From assembly GCA_019426215.1 (NCBI GenBank), contig CM033408.1:9613077-9677076 (forward strand): a stretch of DNA of 64,000 nucleotides, written 5' to 3'. Position 1 is the stretch's first letter, and each line of letters opens with the position of its first letter. The position numbers and the translations under genes were made by a program. The DNA comes from Buddleja alternifolia. Taxonomy: Eukaryota > Streptophyta > Magnoliopsida > Lamiales > Scrophulariaceae. The notes beneath the pieces are model-generated. The model was given only the letters and a program-made list of their open reading frames with translations, had not been told where the DNA came from and did no database searches. Below are positions 11,449-28,966 of this stretch, in pieces.

Positions 11449-12378
11449 GAACTTCAACAACAAGCCAAACGGAGAACGATTATCAAGCCAAATTGCTATT
11501 GCATTGAAGTCTCATTCCTTAAACTCTCAGAAAAGCCAGAATACTCAAGAAAATATTCTCTCTGCTTTTCATCAAATCTTGAGACAGTCAAACCAATATC
11601 TCAAACATTCTTTTTGAAGAAACTACTCTACTACTGAGATATTCCAGTTGTTTGAACTTCATCAAAATCAAACAAACCCTTTTACAAAAACCCCTATCCA
11701 AGCCTCGCGATCTGTGTGAAGTCAAAGTTGGATACTTGCCATATTTCTGGGTGAAAGAAGCAAGGGGATTGAAGTGATTTGGAGCAGAAATCTGTGTGAT
11801 CAAGGAGCTCAAGTAATCGACATCCATCTCTCCCTAATTTGTAGAAGATTCTGTGTGATTCTTTGAGAATCATTTTAGTGGATTGCCTCCAAGTGTTCAA
11901 GGAAAAGAAGGACGTAGTTGGGATTACACCACCCAACGAACCTTACAAATATTGTGTCATTTACTTTTCAGTCAATTCTTTCATCTATCATATCATTGCA
12001 TAAATTGATTAAGTAAAACACAATCAAAATTTAAGCAACTAAAAAACCACTTATGACGCTAAATCTTTCAAATAGAAGACTCAAAAAATCATTCCGTTGT
12101 GCTAACACTGATTAAAGAACTAAACGCTTAACCTACTTGGTCAAAGTATTCAAATTTTGAAATCTAAGTTAACTTTATAAAAATAGTCTTCATCAGACGC
12201 TTCGCCAAAGCGCTAATATTTTAAGTGAACGCTTAAGTCAAGCGTTAGACACTTCAAGCGTCTATCTTTTCAAGCGTCCAAAAATCTTTTGGTACGAAAT
12301 TGTTGAAGTCGAAAAAGACTTCAGGGTCTATTCAACCCCCATCCCCTTCTAGACCCTTTCGTATGCCACTTGGGACCA

Positions 12379-14124
12379 ACATATACCATTCTCTCTGAGG
12401 TATACATCAAACTCGTCGCTCATATATTCTCCTCCTCGATCCGATCGAAGGGTTTTTATATGTTGACTAGTTTGATTTTCCACTAAGGCCTTGAATTTCT
12501 TGAACTTTTCAATGGATTTAGACTTATGTCTCATCATGTACACTAGACCATATTTTGAATGGTCATCAGTGAAGGTGATGAAGTAAAGGAAACCTCCTCG
12601 TGCCATTTCTCCAAATGGACCACAAACATCAGTGTGCACTAAGCTTAAGATTTGTGAGGCTCTTTCAAAAGTCTCTGTGAAGGGGGATCTAGCCATCTTG
12701 CCTTTGAGACAAGATTCACAAGTGGGATAGGGATCCAATCCTAATGGACGAATTAGTCCATCTTTCTCCATGTTGCGAATTTTATGTTCGTCGGCATGGC
12801 CTAGTCTAAGATGCCAAATCAATCTTTGGTTTATTCCAAGCCTACTACGTTTTCTTTATATAGTATTTACAGAACACTCATTCTGGACATTAAGGTAATA
12901 TAATCCATTTATTAAAGAAGCAAAGCCTACTAATTTATTACCATAATAAACGTTGCATCGTTCATCAATAAAACGGAAAGTATAACCAATTTTAACTAAA
13001 ACGGGAATAGAAACAATGTTTTTAAGCCCATTGGGCAAAACTAAAACATTATCTAGAAATAGTATATGTCCAAAATTTAAAAGCAATGAGGTAGATCCAA
13101 TTTCAGTAGTTGCGACGCTATGCCCGCTGCCTACTTTTATCTTCACTTCATCATTGTCCAGCTTCCTTCCTCGCACCAGATCATGATTCATACAACAAAT
13201 GTGAGCACTTGCTCCAGAATCAAGAATCTCAGATGTTGAGAAGACGGTCATAGAACAATAAGTTTCATGAACAAAAAGTTCCATACCTTGTGTGCCCAGC
13301 CCCATGTTTGGACAGTTCCTCCTCCAGTGGCCCAGTTCACCGCAGTGTAGGCATCTGTCTGTCTTTTGTGGCCCCTTACGCTTGCGATTCACATGAGCTT
13401 TCCCTTTTCCATTATCGACATCACCCTGAGCTCCAAGCTCGCCACTCTGTTTCTTGGCTTTCTTTTTCTTATTCTTCGCCCGTTTGGACCCAGAAGAGAT
13501 AACCAATGCAGTTTCCTTTCCCTTGGGCTTCAATTGAGATTGTGCAGTGTTTAATTTATTCATTAGCCTAGCTAAGTTGCATTCAATCTCATTGAAATTG
13601 AAGTTCATGACAAATTGGGAAAAAGAATCAGGAAGAGGCTGCAAAATGAGATCGGTTAGAAGATGTGGGTTCATTGTAAAATCGAGAGCCTCCAATCTCT
13701 CAATTCTCGAGATCATCTTGAGGACATGATCCCCAAATTTCTCACCTTCTCTCATTTTGGCCCCGAAGAGCTCTTTAGATATCTCATATCTAGTAGTACG
13801 GCTATGCTCACCATAGAGCTCGACCAAGTGTACCAAGATAGTCCTTGTTGTGGTCATCTTCTCGTGGGACCTCTGAAGCTCATTTGTCATTGAGCCGAGA
13901 ATGTACCCACGCACTCGGACGTCGTCCTTTACCCATTTTTCATGAGCTTGGACTTCTTCCTCGTTGGCACGTGTTCTGGCAGGAGAAGCAGGGATGTCTG
14001 TTTCCAACACATATCCCAAGGACTCCATGTTGAGAACTATTCTCAAGTTCCTTAGCCAATCCACGTAGTTGGGTCCAGTAAGGATGTTATTTACGAGTAA
14101 AACGGAAAGTGGGTTGATAGTCAT
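12379..14124 (-). pseudogene. gag-pol: Gag-protease-integrase of copia element A, truncated
   Basis: One frame from ATG 14124-14122 is interrupted by TAA near 12854-12856 and then cut by the SIRE insertion. Gag has TGPNYVDWLRNLRIVL near the N-terminus, a Lys-rich linker and a CCHC knuckle (CLHCGELGHWRRNC). The protease active site is DSGASAHIC. After the stop come the integrase finger (WHLRLGHA, CESCLKGK), HTDVCGP and RSDRGGEY. The third catalytic acidic residue lies beyond the break. Gag and pol share one frame with no gag stop, as in many plant copia elements. The closest copy in this window is element B. Confidence 0.9.
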
Positions 14125-16018
14125 TTTTGTTTTGAGAGAGATAAATCAAAAATAGCTGCAGAAAATAAAACAGACTTTATTAGACTTGTGTAACTAAACT
14201 AAAACTAAGTTTAAAATCAAGGACTTCGACTTATAACTTAGCTCCCACTACATTTTTCGAGATTCACACTCCCACTGTGAAAAATGGAAGTGACCGTTGC
14301 GATGTACTTCGTGGTGGGGATTGATTTCTTTAATTAATCTAATGGATGGCAACCCTTTAACGATATTTGGTCCATTATTTTAATTAAAGTGATGTCCAAC
14401 ATCAATCTATCCAATAGATGGTTCAATCTTCTTTTTCCCATAATCCACCAAAACCGCAACCCTTTAACGATTTATAGGCCTTGTGGATTATATAAGTTTG
14501 CTCCCACTAACTCCTAATAATCTAACATTTGAATTTCACCTTGCAACCCTTTAACGATATTTGGGGTGAAATATGTCTCAATTAAGGCATCTAATGCACT
14601 TAATAAAATTCTAGAATTAAAGCTTGATATACGACCCCCACTTACTGGGAGGATGCCATTTACTAGGTTTAATACTTAATTTCATTAAGTTTAGTGGAGG
14701 GAAAGGATGCCTAGCACCCCTTACTAACTTAGTATTAATTTTTGCTTGGGAGAATTCATGTTTTAAACATTTATCTAATTCTCACTTTGCACATTATTCA
14801 ATTTATATAGCGCATATTGATAACATACATGCTTCGTACAACTAATGAACATGCATCGAAAGCAATAAATCAACACATATGCCCATGAGCTTTATCTAGA
14901 GGGCCCAAGCCAATGGGCCATCATTAAAAAAGAAAAAAAGAAAAATAAGTCTAGCTATTCTTCGTGGGCTCCAAGCTCCTCTTCTTTTGGATTAATCTCC
15001 TTTTGAAAGACCCATTATATTTCTATCTATTACATGAGATTATTTAACAACCTATACATAATTCTAGAAATAAAATAAACGGGCTCAATTTCGGCCCTTA
15101 CAACCCATAAAAGGAAATACAATCAAAAGAAATAACCTAAGCCCATGGACAATGTCACCATCATATAATACATGCTCGCGAAAAATAAAATAATTATGTT
15201 GGTGATTAAGTTAATAATTAATTAGTCCAACTAATTAACTTTCTCAATAAAATTCCAAACTTTATTGATAATCATGACAATAAACCATTAGTGAGAATCT
15301 CTAATTTAAATAAATAACTTAATTAAAAAATTCTCCAAGAACCATTAATTAATTATTTCACTTAAATTAATATTATTCAATAAAAATAATTTGGTCTTAA
15401 TTTCATAAAAATAAATTACCAACCATTGGCATATTTAATTTTAATTAATTAGGCCCAAAACTAATTTATTGAAGAGTCCATAATTTTAATTAAAACAATT
15501 TGGGCTTACTTAATTAAATCCGGGTCATCATCCTTTTGACCCACCCGGATAATTAAAATAGCCCAAAACCTATTTGTTTAAAAAATTGGACCCGAGGAAA
15601 AATAATCCGACCCGTTAGGACCCGGGTCATGGACCCGGGCCCACATAACTGGGCGCACAACACAACGTGTGCCGTGCGCCCAGCGCACGGCTTGAGCCTA
15701 GCCTCACGGCCGTGCACCGTGTGCCCAACACACTGTGTGGCCAGGCCCCATGACACGACGAAGTGCACATATGCGCACGCTGTGCGCTGGGCGCACAGAC
15801 TGCGTACGTTGTCCTCGTTGCGCTCGTCGCGGGGTTTTTTCGACCCGATTCTCGCAAAAATTAGATTTTTGAATTCACAAGTTATCATACTACAACATAC
15901 ATGAATTAAACGTAAAAAAATCATGGATTATCATCACGAAAAACATATTTAAAACATGCTTAAAAAAATGCGAAAAACACATAATCACGTAATCAATTAA
16001 ATACAGAAATCAGAGATT
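14125..16018 (-). other. Leader of copia element A: chain of hairpins plus GC-rich palindromes
   Basis: There is no gene. Hairpins in plus coordinates: 14329-14388 (18-bp arms, 16 paired), 14390-14404 (TGATGT-CCA-ACATCA), 14405-14419 (ATCTAT-CCA-ATAGAT), 14440-14491 (ATAATCCAC/GTGGATTAT), 14533-14572 (ATTTCACC/GGTGAAAT), 14750-14783 (GAGAATT/AATTCTC with inner ATGTTT/AAACAT), 15218-15238 (9-bp arms, loop CCA) and 15244-15268 (TCAATAAA/TTTATTGA). Three of the loops share GCAACCCTTTAACGAT. The stretch 15590-15830 is GC-rich and palindromic (for example 15781-15797, TGTGCGC-TGG-GCGCACA). ORFs across it are by-products of the palindromes. Confidence 0.8.
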
Positions 16019-16031
16019 GGCTCTTATACCA
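16019..16031 (-). other. Primer binding site of copia element A
   Basis: On the minus strand this reads GTGGTATAAGAGCC-like sequence one base after the LTR end CCCAACA. It is close to the TGGTATCAGAGC complement of plant initiator Met-tRNA used by copia elements, with one changed base. Confidence 0.8.
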
Positions 16032-16032
16032 C

Positions 16033-17200
16033 TGTTGGGATAAATTGCATAAAAACAAAAACGCAGCGGAAGAATAAAAGTTAAATCCCAGTGGATCGTT
16101 TGTATTTCTTGTATTTAAATTGGGTTTTACGAAATTAATTTTCATTCTCGCGTATGTTAAAATTTGAACCAGCTTTGCAATCCTTTCTTGAAGAGCAAAT
16201 CCGTTGCTGTCTCTAAATTGCCACGCCGGAGTCAAAAACAAAAATCTCCTTCTTCTTCACCTTGATGAACGGCTGGAGTGAGAGAGAAAGGGAGGAGAGT
16301 TTGACTTGGAGAGAAAGTTTGTAAGTTAATTCTCTTAACCTTATTATTTTTTCACTAAGTAATATATATATACTACCATATGAAACAATACCTAGGCACC
16401 AATAACCCATATGTGGACGCTCACTTGAGGGCTTTTAAGCCCCCAGGCTTTGGTCCATCTTTGGTTATTTAATTATTAAATAATTAATACTATTTATCCA
16501 ATAAATAAATTAATTAAACAATCGATTAAATTCATGTTAATATTATAATTAAATGCCCATGAGAAATTAATTAATTAATTCATTAACTTAATTAATTAAT
16601 AAAATCATCTAATGATTAATTAATTAATCTCGATATCCAATACCAAAAATTCTCTCAAGTCTTTTTCCCATGATTTTTTTTTGCATTTCCTTTAAGCGCG
16701 ACTCTATAAGTTCATCTCAAAAGGCAAGGAGAAAACCAAAAGGATGTGAGTAACACCTAACCAGTCACATGGCTCACATCGTATCCCAATGTGATGAAAC
16801 TGATGCGAGCCATGTTTGAACATATTAGTCTAACTTATATGTCCATGACATAAGTTCCCACCATCATTCCGATAGTGTTCGACTAGCACTTTCTCTGTTG
16901 AAACTTATATCATACAAGTCCTTGTTCTGTATTAATGCCCAGTCAAATACTTTCTTAGACTTGCAAACCCTATTTAGAGAATAAGGATCAAACCCTTCTA
17001 GTGTCATTCTTCATATCCCATAGGAAGTAGAAGGTTTGCCTTATTTTCAAGGACATTACATTGTTTATTAACACCTTACAAATGCCTGTAAGAAAACAAC
17101 AAGATAATGCCATATATATTATAAAAATTATTCTTTAGTTATAATTTAATGCCCTATAAATCTATCCTCTTTATGGCATTTGAGGGCATATACTCTAACA
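16033..17200 (-). repeat. 5' LTR of copia element A (1168 bp)
   Basis: On the minus strand it opens TGTTAGAGTATATGCC (17200) and closes ATCCCAACA (16033), next to the primer binding site. It is AT-rich and no ORF of note is inside. The flanking TTATC at 17201-17205 is the putative target duplication half. Confidence 0.85.
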
Positions 17201-19505
17201 TTATCAGCAGTAGCCCTAGACTTCTGCCTCTAGATAATCACGTGGAAGAAAAATTGTCTAAGAAAAGCTCTGATCTCCTCCCGGCAACAATGGCAGCAGC
17301 GGCTAGTTGGAGAAAGAGGGAGGCAATTTTGTCGTTCCTATTGCTCTAGGTTTCTTAGGCTCTAAGTCAGATTCTGAAACAATGACTTCTGTGTATAGAG
17401 CTCTGACACTGACTGAATACTTATTCAAATAAGCAGAACCCCTTAGGTATATAGTGAGGGGGGCGGCCGCTAGGCCTAGTGGGATGGGCTTCCGGGCTTC
17501 GTTCCATCTTAGCCCATGTGTAATTAATTAAATCTAAGTTCAATCCAATTGACAATTAATTAATTACTTTAATCTAATTAAAATTAATCTAATTAATTTA
17601 ATTCAACTTATAAATTAATTTTCACTAATTTAACTTATGAATTAATTAATTTATTTAATCCAATTAAATATTTTTAATTAAATCATGCCATCCATTTTGT
17701 CAGTGAATTCACATCTAATGTGATTTTACCAAAATAGCCTTAGCATGGAAATATTCCTTTTCTTCACATAGCGCGACTCTCTAGACTCGATTCAATTGGC
17801 AATGGGAGGATTCCAAAGAATAAGGTTGTCACATAGCCAACACCGTAGAACCAAATCGTAACCCAATTGAATACGAGATGAACTTGTCATCACGAACCTT
17901 GATTACGACTACCATATGCGTATAAAATTTTCACTGACGTGACCCGATCAAGTAAGAGCCATGGTACGTCAAACTTATATAACTTGATGTTGTACTCAGT
18001 AATCATAATAATGTAAAATTACCAAACTACCCTTAGTGACAATCACTAGTTTAGTTTATTTGCTTTGGTCAAAGACTTTGTAATTTCTATTACTTATGAT
18101 CGTACAAGTCACATACTTGTTTACGGTCGAGATAGTGAATCCCGTATTGACAGTTATCTTAAAATGTCAAATGCACCATGTGAATCGCACTTCAAGGTCT
18201 ACCCCATCTATCAGGTGATATGGGTCTAAGTACTCTGATAACATATCCAATACTACAAGAACATAATAAATAACTCCTCAGGTCTAAAGCTCACACATAC
18301 TATCACAATCTTAATCCTAATCATTAACTGTTGAAGAGTAAATACCCATGTGATTGGATTAATACGAGTCGAGTTCAAATATGTTAATTCCATTAATCAT
18401 ATTCATGACATCAGCTCCCACTATCTAATCAGTGTACGACTGGCACTTCCTTGCCAAAGAAGTTATCATACGAGTTGAATTTTAATGCCCAATTAAAATC
18501 CCTTAATCCGCGAACTCCCAATTTAAGAGATTAAGTACTTGATTCTTCTAGTGCCTCCTCTTTTCCATAAGAGGTGGAAAGTCTATCTTTAAATCTCATG
18601 GACTTATTTGTTCAACACATTTAAATGCCATTAGATTTATATGAATAAAATCAAAACCTTTATTCTATAAATAGAAACGATAAATAGTTTTTACAAATAA
18701 CTTATCAAATCCCTACTCAATCTAATTTTTCAAAGGCATTCAGAGCATACACCTAACAATCTTCCACCTGCACTTAACGCCAATCGCTATGGTATTTGAT
18801 GCCCATCTTCTCAAGATGTTTATCTAGCACCGCCTATGATAATGGCTTGGTGAGTGGGTCAGCCACGTTTTCTGCTGAGGCTATTTTTTGTACGGCGATA
18901 TCGCCTCTTCCAACAATTTCTCGTATTATATGATATTTCCTCACCACGTGTTTAGATTTGTTGTGAGACCTTGGTTCTTTAGCTTGCGCAATTGCTCTGT
19001 TATTGTCACACCATAGTGGCAAAGGCATTTCCACGCTAGGAACCACTTGAAGTTCAGCTATGAACTTTGTCATCCAAACAGCTTCTTTTGCTGCCTCAGA
19101 GGACGCCACATATTCTGCCTCCGTTGTGGAATCAGCAGTTGTCTTTGCTTGGAACTTTTCCAAGACACTGCTCCACCATTGAGCGTTAATATGTACCCAG
19201 AGGTGGACTCGAGGTCATCTGGATCAAATTGAAAATCTGCATCGGTGTAACCATCCACCTTCAATTCTCCATTTCCATATATCAATAGCATATCTTTAGT
19301 TCTTTTTAAGTACTTTAAGATACACTTCACCGCTGTCCAGTGCGGCTCCCTCGGGTTTCAAGCGAAACCTTCTGACCATGCTCACAGCATGTGGCAGATC
19401 TGGTCTCGTGCACAACATCGCGTACATGAGACTTCCTACTGCCGATGCATAAGTTGTATTTCTCATTTCCATTTTATCCTTGTCCATTTTGTGTTTTTGA
19501 TCAGT
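17201..19505 (-). mobile_element. Copia element D remnant: truncated 3' LTR plus RT/RNase H tail
   Basis: A minus-strand 3' LTR (18758 down to 17201) opens TGTTAGGTGTATGCTC and is cut at 17201 by the insertion of element A. A purine tract (GCAGGTGGAAGAT) precedes it. Upstream lies RNase H/RT coding that fades into unrelated DNA at about 19505. Long blocks of this LTR match the LTR of element B at 55838-57449, for example TGGGCATTAA followed by GTGCCAGTCG, and ACATGGGTATTTACTC. D, B and A therefore form one broad family. Confidence 0.8.
18834..19505 (-). pseudogene. pol: RT/RNase H fragment of copia element D
   Basis: The RT tail motif SAVGSLMYAMLCTRPD is followed by the RNase H segments DGYTDADF, STTEAEYVA and LWCDNNRAI, then ADPLTKPLS. 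The frame shifts near 19150-19165, between SWKSSKQ and TTADSTTEAEY. The 5' part of the polyprotein is missing: sequence upstream of about 19505 has no copia similarity I can see. Confidence 0.85.
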
Positions 19506-20105
19506 TTCAAAGAGTGACACTATGGTGTATTCCACGTTGAAGTTGAGCAACAAAAAAGGGCTGCAATAGCGGAATGAAAGTGTGATAGATGTCCATAATC
19601 CTTCAAATTTTGTTGGAGGTGAAAATGGACATAGAAAATCCATTGCGCCCTCTCCGAAGGATTCAAACTCTTTCATAAATGCTGATTTGGCGGTCCTCCT
19701 CTATGTTAGTCAGGACTTCGGCTGAATTGTTCTCCTATTTTTCTTTCGTTCTTCTTTCTGTCGTGTTTTACGCAATGCTAAATCTTACCGTGATGAGTGT
19801 TATGATGCGGGTTTGCCTTGTTTGTGTAATTTTGTTTGTAGCTCGGGATTTCGCTAGTTAATAAAATCTAATAAATCTAATTGTATATAAAAAAGTTGTC
19901 ACCAAATGTAATTTAATGCTTCACAATCTCATCTAGCCAGTACCTAAATGAGTACTGAGTAGTATATACTCCATCAAAACTAGCATTAAGGTTAAAGTTG
20001 AAAGCAAACGATTAGAGAGAATAATCAACATATAAACAAATGGAGAAAAAAAAATATGATTGCTGCCTTTGCAAAATGAATTATTAATGATTGAAGAAAA
20101 TAGAT
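19506..20105. other. Unassigned DNA between copia D and the SCPL gene
   Basis: A 60-codon hydrophobic ORF (19679-19861, plus) ends in repeated AATAAA-like words (about 19860-19880), which resembles the tail of an old non-LTR element. That is a guess. The rest is AT-rich 3' flank of the SCPL gene. Confidence 0.3.
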
Positions 20106-26487
<6,382 letters not shown>

Positions 26488-26548
26488 TGTATTTTCTGAT
26501 GAGAAATTTGGCAGGGGCGATGAGAATTGGATCACAAATAATTCTAAG

Positions 26549-26556
26549 TATATATA
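26549..26556 (-). promoter_or_regulatory. Probable TATA box of the SCPL gene
   Basis: On the minus strand, TATATATA lies about 65 bases before the start codon at 26487. Spacing and strand fit a core promoter with a short 5' UTR. Confidence 0.5.
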
Positions 26557-26559
26557 AAT

Positions 26560-28205
26560 GCGTTAGAGAACAGTTTTGTCACCATGTATGGAAGTCTCAA
26601 CAAACCTGAAGAAATAATTGTTTTGAGATTGGATGATGGCTAAGTTTTAATTTGTAATTTGGACAAAACCAACCTCCCAACTTGATGCAATATTTTGTTA
26701 TTAAATTCGTGACGAATAGGGTAGTGCCACGTCAGTGATTAACCAAGGAGAAAACGGTCATTTCACGTGTATATATATGTGTGTGTATATGTATGTATAA
26801 ATGTATATAATTAGCATATTTTTAAGTTTATTCTTGTCAAGAACATGGTATAACATGACAGATTTGGTGATATATTTTTGAGTGAATAATACATGCGTCC
26901 ACATGCCACAAATTATACCTTTGCATGTTACTCTGCAATTAATATAGGGGAAAATAGTGTTGGGGGTAGGGAGTCTTTAAATTAATAAAAACACAATAAG
27001 TTTTCACTAATTAAGGAGGAGGTGTTAGTAAATTTCACAAATTATAAAAACAAAATTTTTATTACAAAATCTTATTTATGTCATTTCTCACTATTTTTTT
27101 CAATGTATTCTCCCTCCTTTCTTCACTAGTTCTACCAACGATGAGAACTTAAATCTTTCCATAATTTTTCAAGTTCCATTTTGAATGGATGACCATTACC
27201 TTGAACCAACATACCTCAAGAAAAACTTCTCAATTGTTTTTTTTTTTTTTTGAAAAAAAATAAAAATGAGTAATTTGTCAATGAAATTCAGAGAAATTGG
27301 AACAAATATTCATTTAATTACTGTAGCACGAGCAGTTCTATATGAATACGACAATTTATCTAAAAATTGGAAGGAAAGAAATAAGAAAATTTTAGTTACA
27401 CATTTTGGACTTTATCAAACTAATTCCTCTTCATAGAAAGTTCATGAATCAAATATTTAAACAAAATATGAGTTTCAGAATAAACCATTATATACACAAA
27501 TAATTTATATTTAAAAAAAAAAAGATACTTAGACTATTGTATTTCGTTTAAGACCAAGGAATCATACCTGACGGACTTATGGATATTGTCTTGATAGGAT
27601 CGAAGAAAATTGTAGAGTTTTTCTTGTGTGAGTTACTGTGTTGTTATCTTCTTTTCCGTGATAAAAAAACATATAATTGTTGGAGCTTCTCTAGAGAAAA
27701 ACATGTTAAGAGGTGTGGTTATAGTAAAATTGTCTTTTTTAAAAAATTCAATTTTTAGGAGTTATTTCTCATTAAATATTTTAAAATTATTATGTCTTTA
27801 TTCTTTATTAATTTAAAAACTTCCAATTAACTGAAAACTAATTTTCCCAATAATATATAACAAGTTCCATATATACATGCTATGGTATCAACGCATTTTC
27901 AATAATATAGCTCATTCAGCAACAAATTTACTATTTGTTAGGGTATATGATAAATCAAGGCTTTTTTTTTTTATATAGGATTGGTTGAATATTATAAATT
28001 ATGATATCAAATTGTAGAAAATTACAATCAACTAACAACCATTACAATTAATTAACAACTAATATGAAATTAGAGAAAATCCGCACGCTGTTGGTAAGAG
28101 TCGAACCTCTGTATATCTTGAGGTCTCAATAGATCAAGGTTAAAAGGTTGAGTATGAACATCTCGGTCAATAAAAATTCGTTCAAGCTCACTCTATCTTG
28201 TTAAT
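26560..28205. other. Gene-free AT-rich spacer upstream of the SCPL gene
   Basis: Contains only short ORFs without recognisable motifs and homopolymer runs (for example T-rich at about 27236-27251). Nothing else was recognised. Confidence 0.6.
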
Positions 28206-28213
28206 ATAACAGC

Positions 28214-28404
28214 TAGCGGTGTACATAAACCCGCACAACCCGCCCGACCCGCTCAAACCGACCCGAACCGCCCGAAAACCGCCGGTTTGAAATTATTAAA
28301 AAATTGTGGTGGGTTGAAAAAATTGCAACCCGCTACTTTCGGGTCGGGTGGTGGGTTTAATAATTGTAACCCGCCACCCGACCGCTAATTGTATATGTCA
28401 TAAT

Positions 28405-28435
<31 letters not shown>

Positions 28436-28958
28436 TTAAAGATTAACTCTAAACTCTTAAAACTATATATGCATATATATAAACTCTAATAAGAGTGGTT
28501 TTTTATTCATATTTATGTAACACACTTTATTTTTAATTTGAGTAAACAAGAACATTGTTTTTACTTGATTTGAACGAAGATTTAGATGTATATTTTTATG
28601 ATACTTATAAAATAATTTAATTTTATTAATATTTTAGAGTTTACAATTCATGATAAATATGATTTTTATTTTATAACACCACTTATTTTTGTATTTCTCA
28701 CCAACTCAATTTTTTTTAATTAAATGTACAAGTATGCTATTTAGTTTCTTACTTACTAGTTGAAACTAAAAGTAACATAATTATAATCCGATAACCTGCC
28801 AAGCCGCCCGTTAAATACATTAAACCCGACCGACCCGAACCGCTTGGTTTGAAAAGATAATTATGCGATTTCGGTTTGTTAGTTTGTCAACCCGCATATA
28901 TCGGGTCGGGTTGAATTTTTTCCATAAAACCGCCCGAACCCGACCGCGTACACCCCTA
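28214..28958. mobile_element. Non-autonomous hAT element (745 bp)
   Basis: The terminal inverted repeats are TAGCGGTGTAC and GTACACCCCTA (the inverted right end is TAGGGGTGTAC, one mismatch). They are flanked by perfect 8-bp duplications ATAACAGC at 28206-28213 and 28959-28966. An 8-bp duplication and a TAGGGGTGT-like end are hAT hallmarks. CCCGACCC/CGGGTCGG words cluster near both ends and in the middle. There is no transposase. A TG/TA microsatellite lies inside (about 28404-28434). Confidence 0.85.
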
Positions 28959-28966
28959 ATAACAGC

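Larger units (their letters stand above)
1..12378 (+). mobile_element. SIRE-type Ty1/copia retrotransposon (element 1), 5' LTR outside window
   Basis: The order is gag, protease, integrase, reverse transcriptase, RNase H, a long third ORF, polypurine tract and 3' LTR. Integrase preceding RT is the copia order. A Tyr-rich gag with one zinc knuckle, an extra ORF after pol and purine tracts after pol fit the Sirevirus lineage; that assignment is from memory of the family. The 3' LTR ends in ACCA at 12378, where a minus-strand copia integrase begins abruptly, so this is an insertion into element A. The right-hand target duplication would be ACATA (12379-12383); its partner is left of the window. 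All ORFs carry stops, so the copy is dead. Confidence 0.9.
10699..12378 (+). repeat. 3' LTR of SIRE-type element 1 (1680 bp)
   Basis: It starts TGTTATGAATTTCATG and ends TTGGGACCA. The start, end and many blocks match the LTR at 59999-61503, whose right edge is fixed by the primer binding site. It carries the AAGCGTC-type words, a hairpin at 11202-11225, a TATA box at 11441 and a downstream region ending in a C-rich stretch. The second LTR is shorter (1505 bp) and clearly diverged, so the two LTRs belong to separate insertions. Confidence 0.9.
12379..17200 (-). mobile_element. Copia element A, minus strand, 3' part cut off by SIRE insertion
   Basis: Read on the minus strand it runs from the 5' LTR (17200-16033) through primer binding site, long leader and gag-protease-integrase. 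It stops inside the integrase at 12379, where the SIRE LTR begins. Its remaining pol and 3' LTR must lie left of the SIRE element, outside the window. The flank at the LTR end is TTATC (17201-17205). Beyond it is another copia LTR (D), so A is inserted in D. Confidence 0.88.

Noticed and set aside
15553..15924. ORFs of 76-123 codons on both strands in GC-rich DNA
   Set aside because: They overlap a palindromic GC-rich leader region of copia A, show no domain, and open frames on both strands are expected from its composition.
19679..19861. Hydrophobic 60-codon ORF as a small membrane protein gene
   Set aside because: No start context, no homology I recognise, and AT/poly-A-like tail surroundings; more likely chance or the end of an old retroelement.
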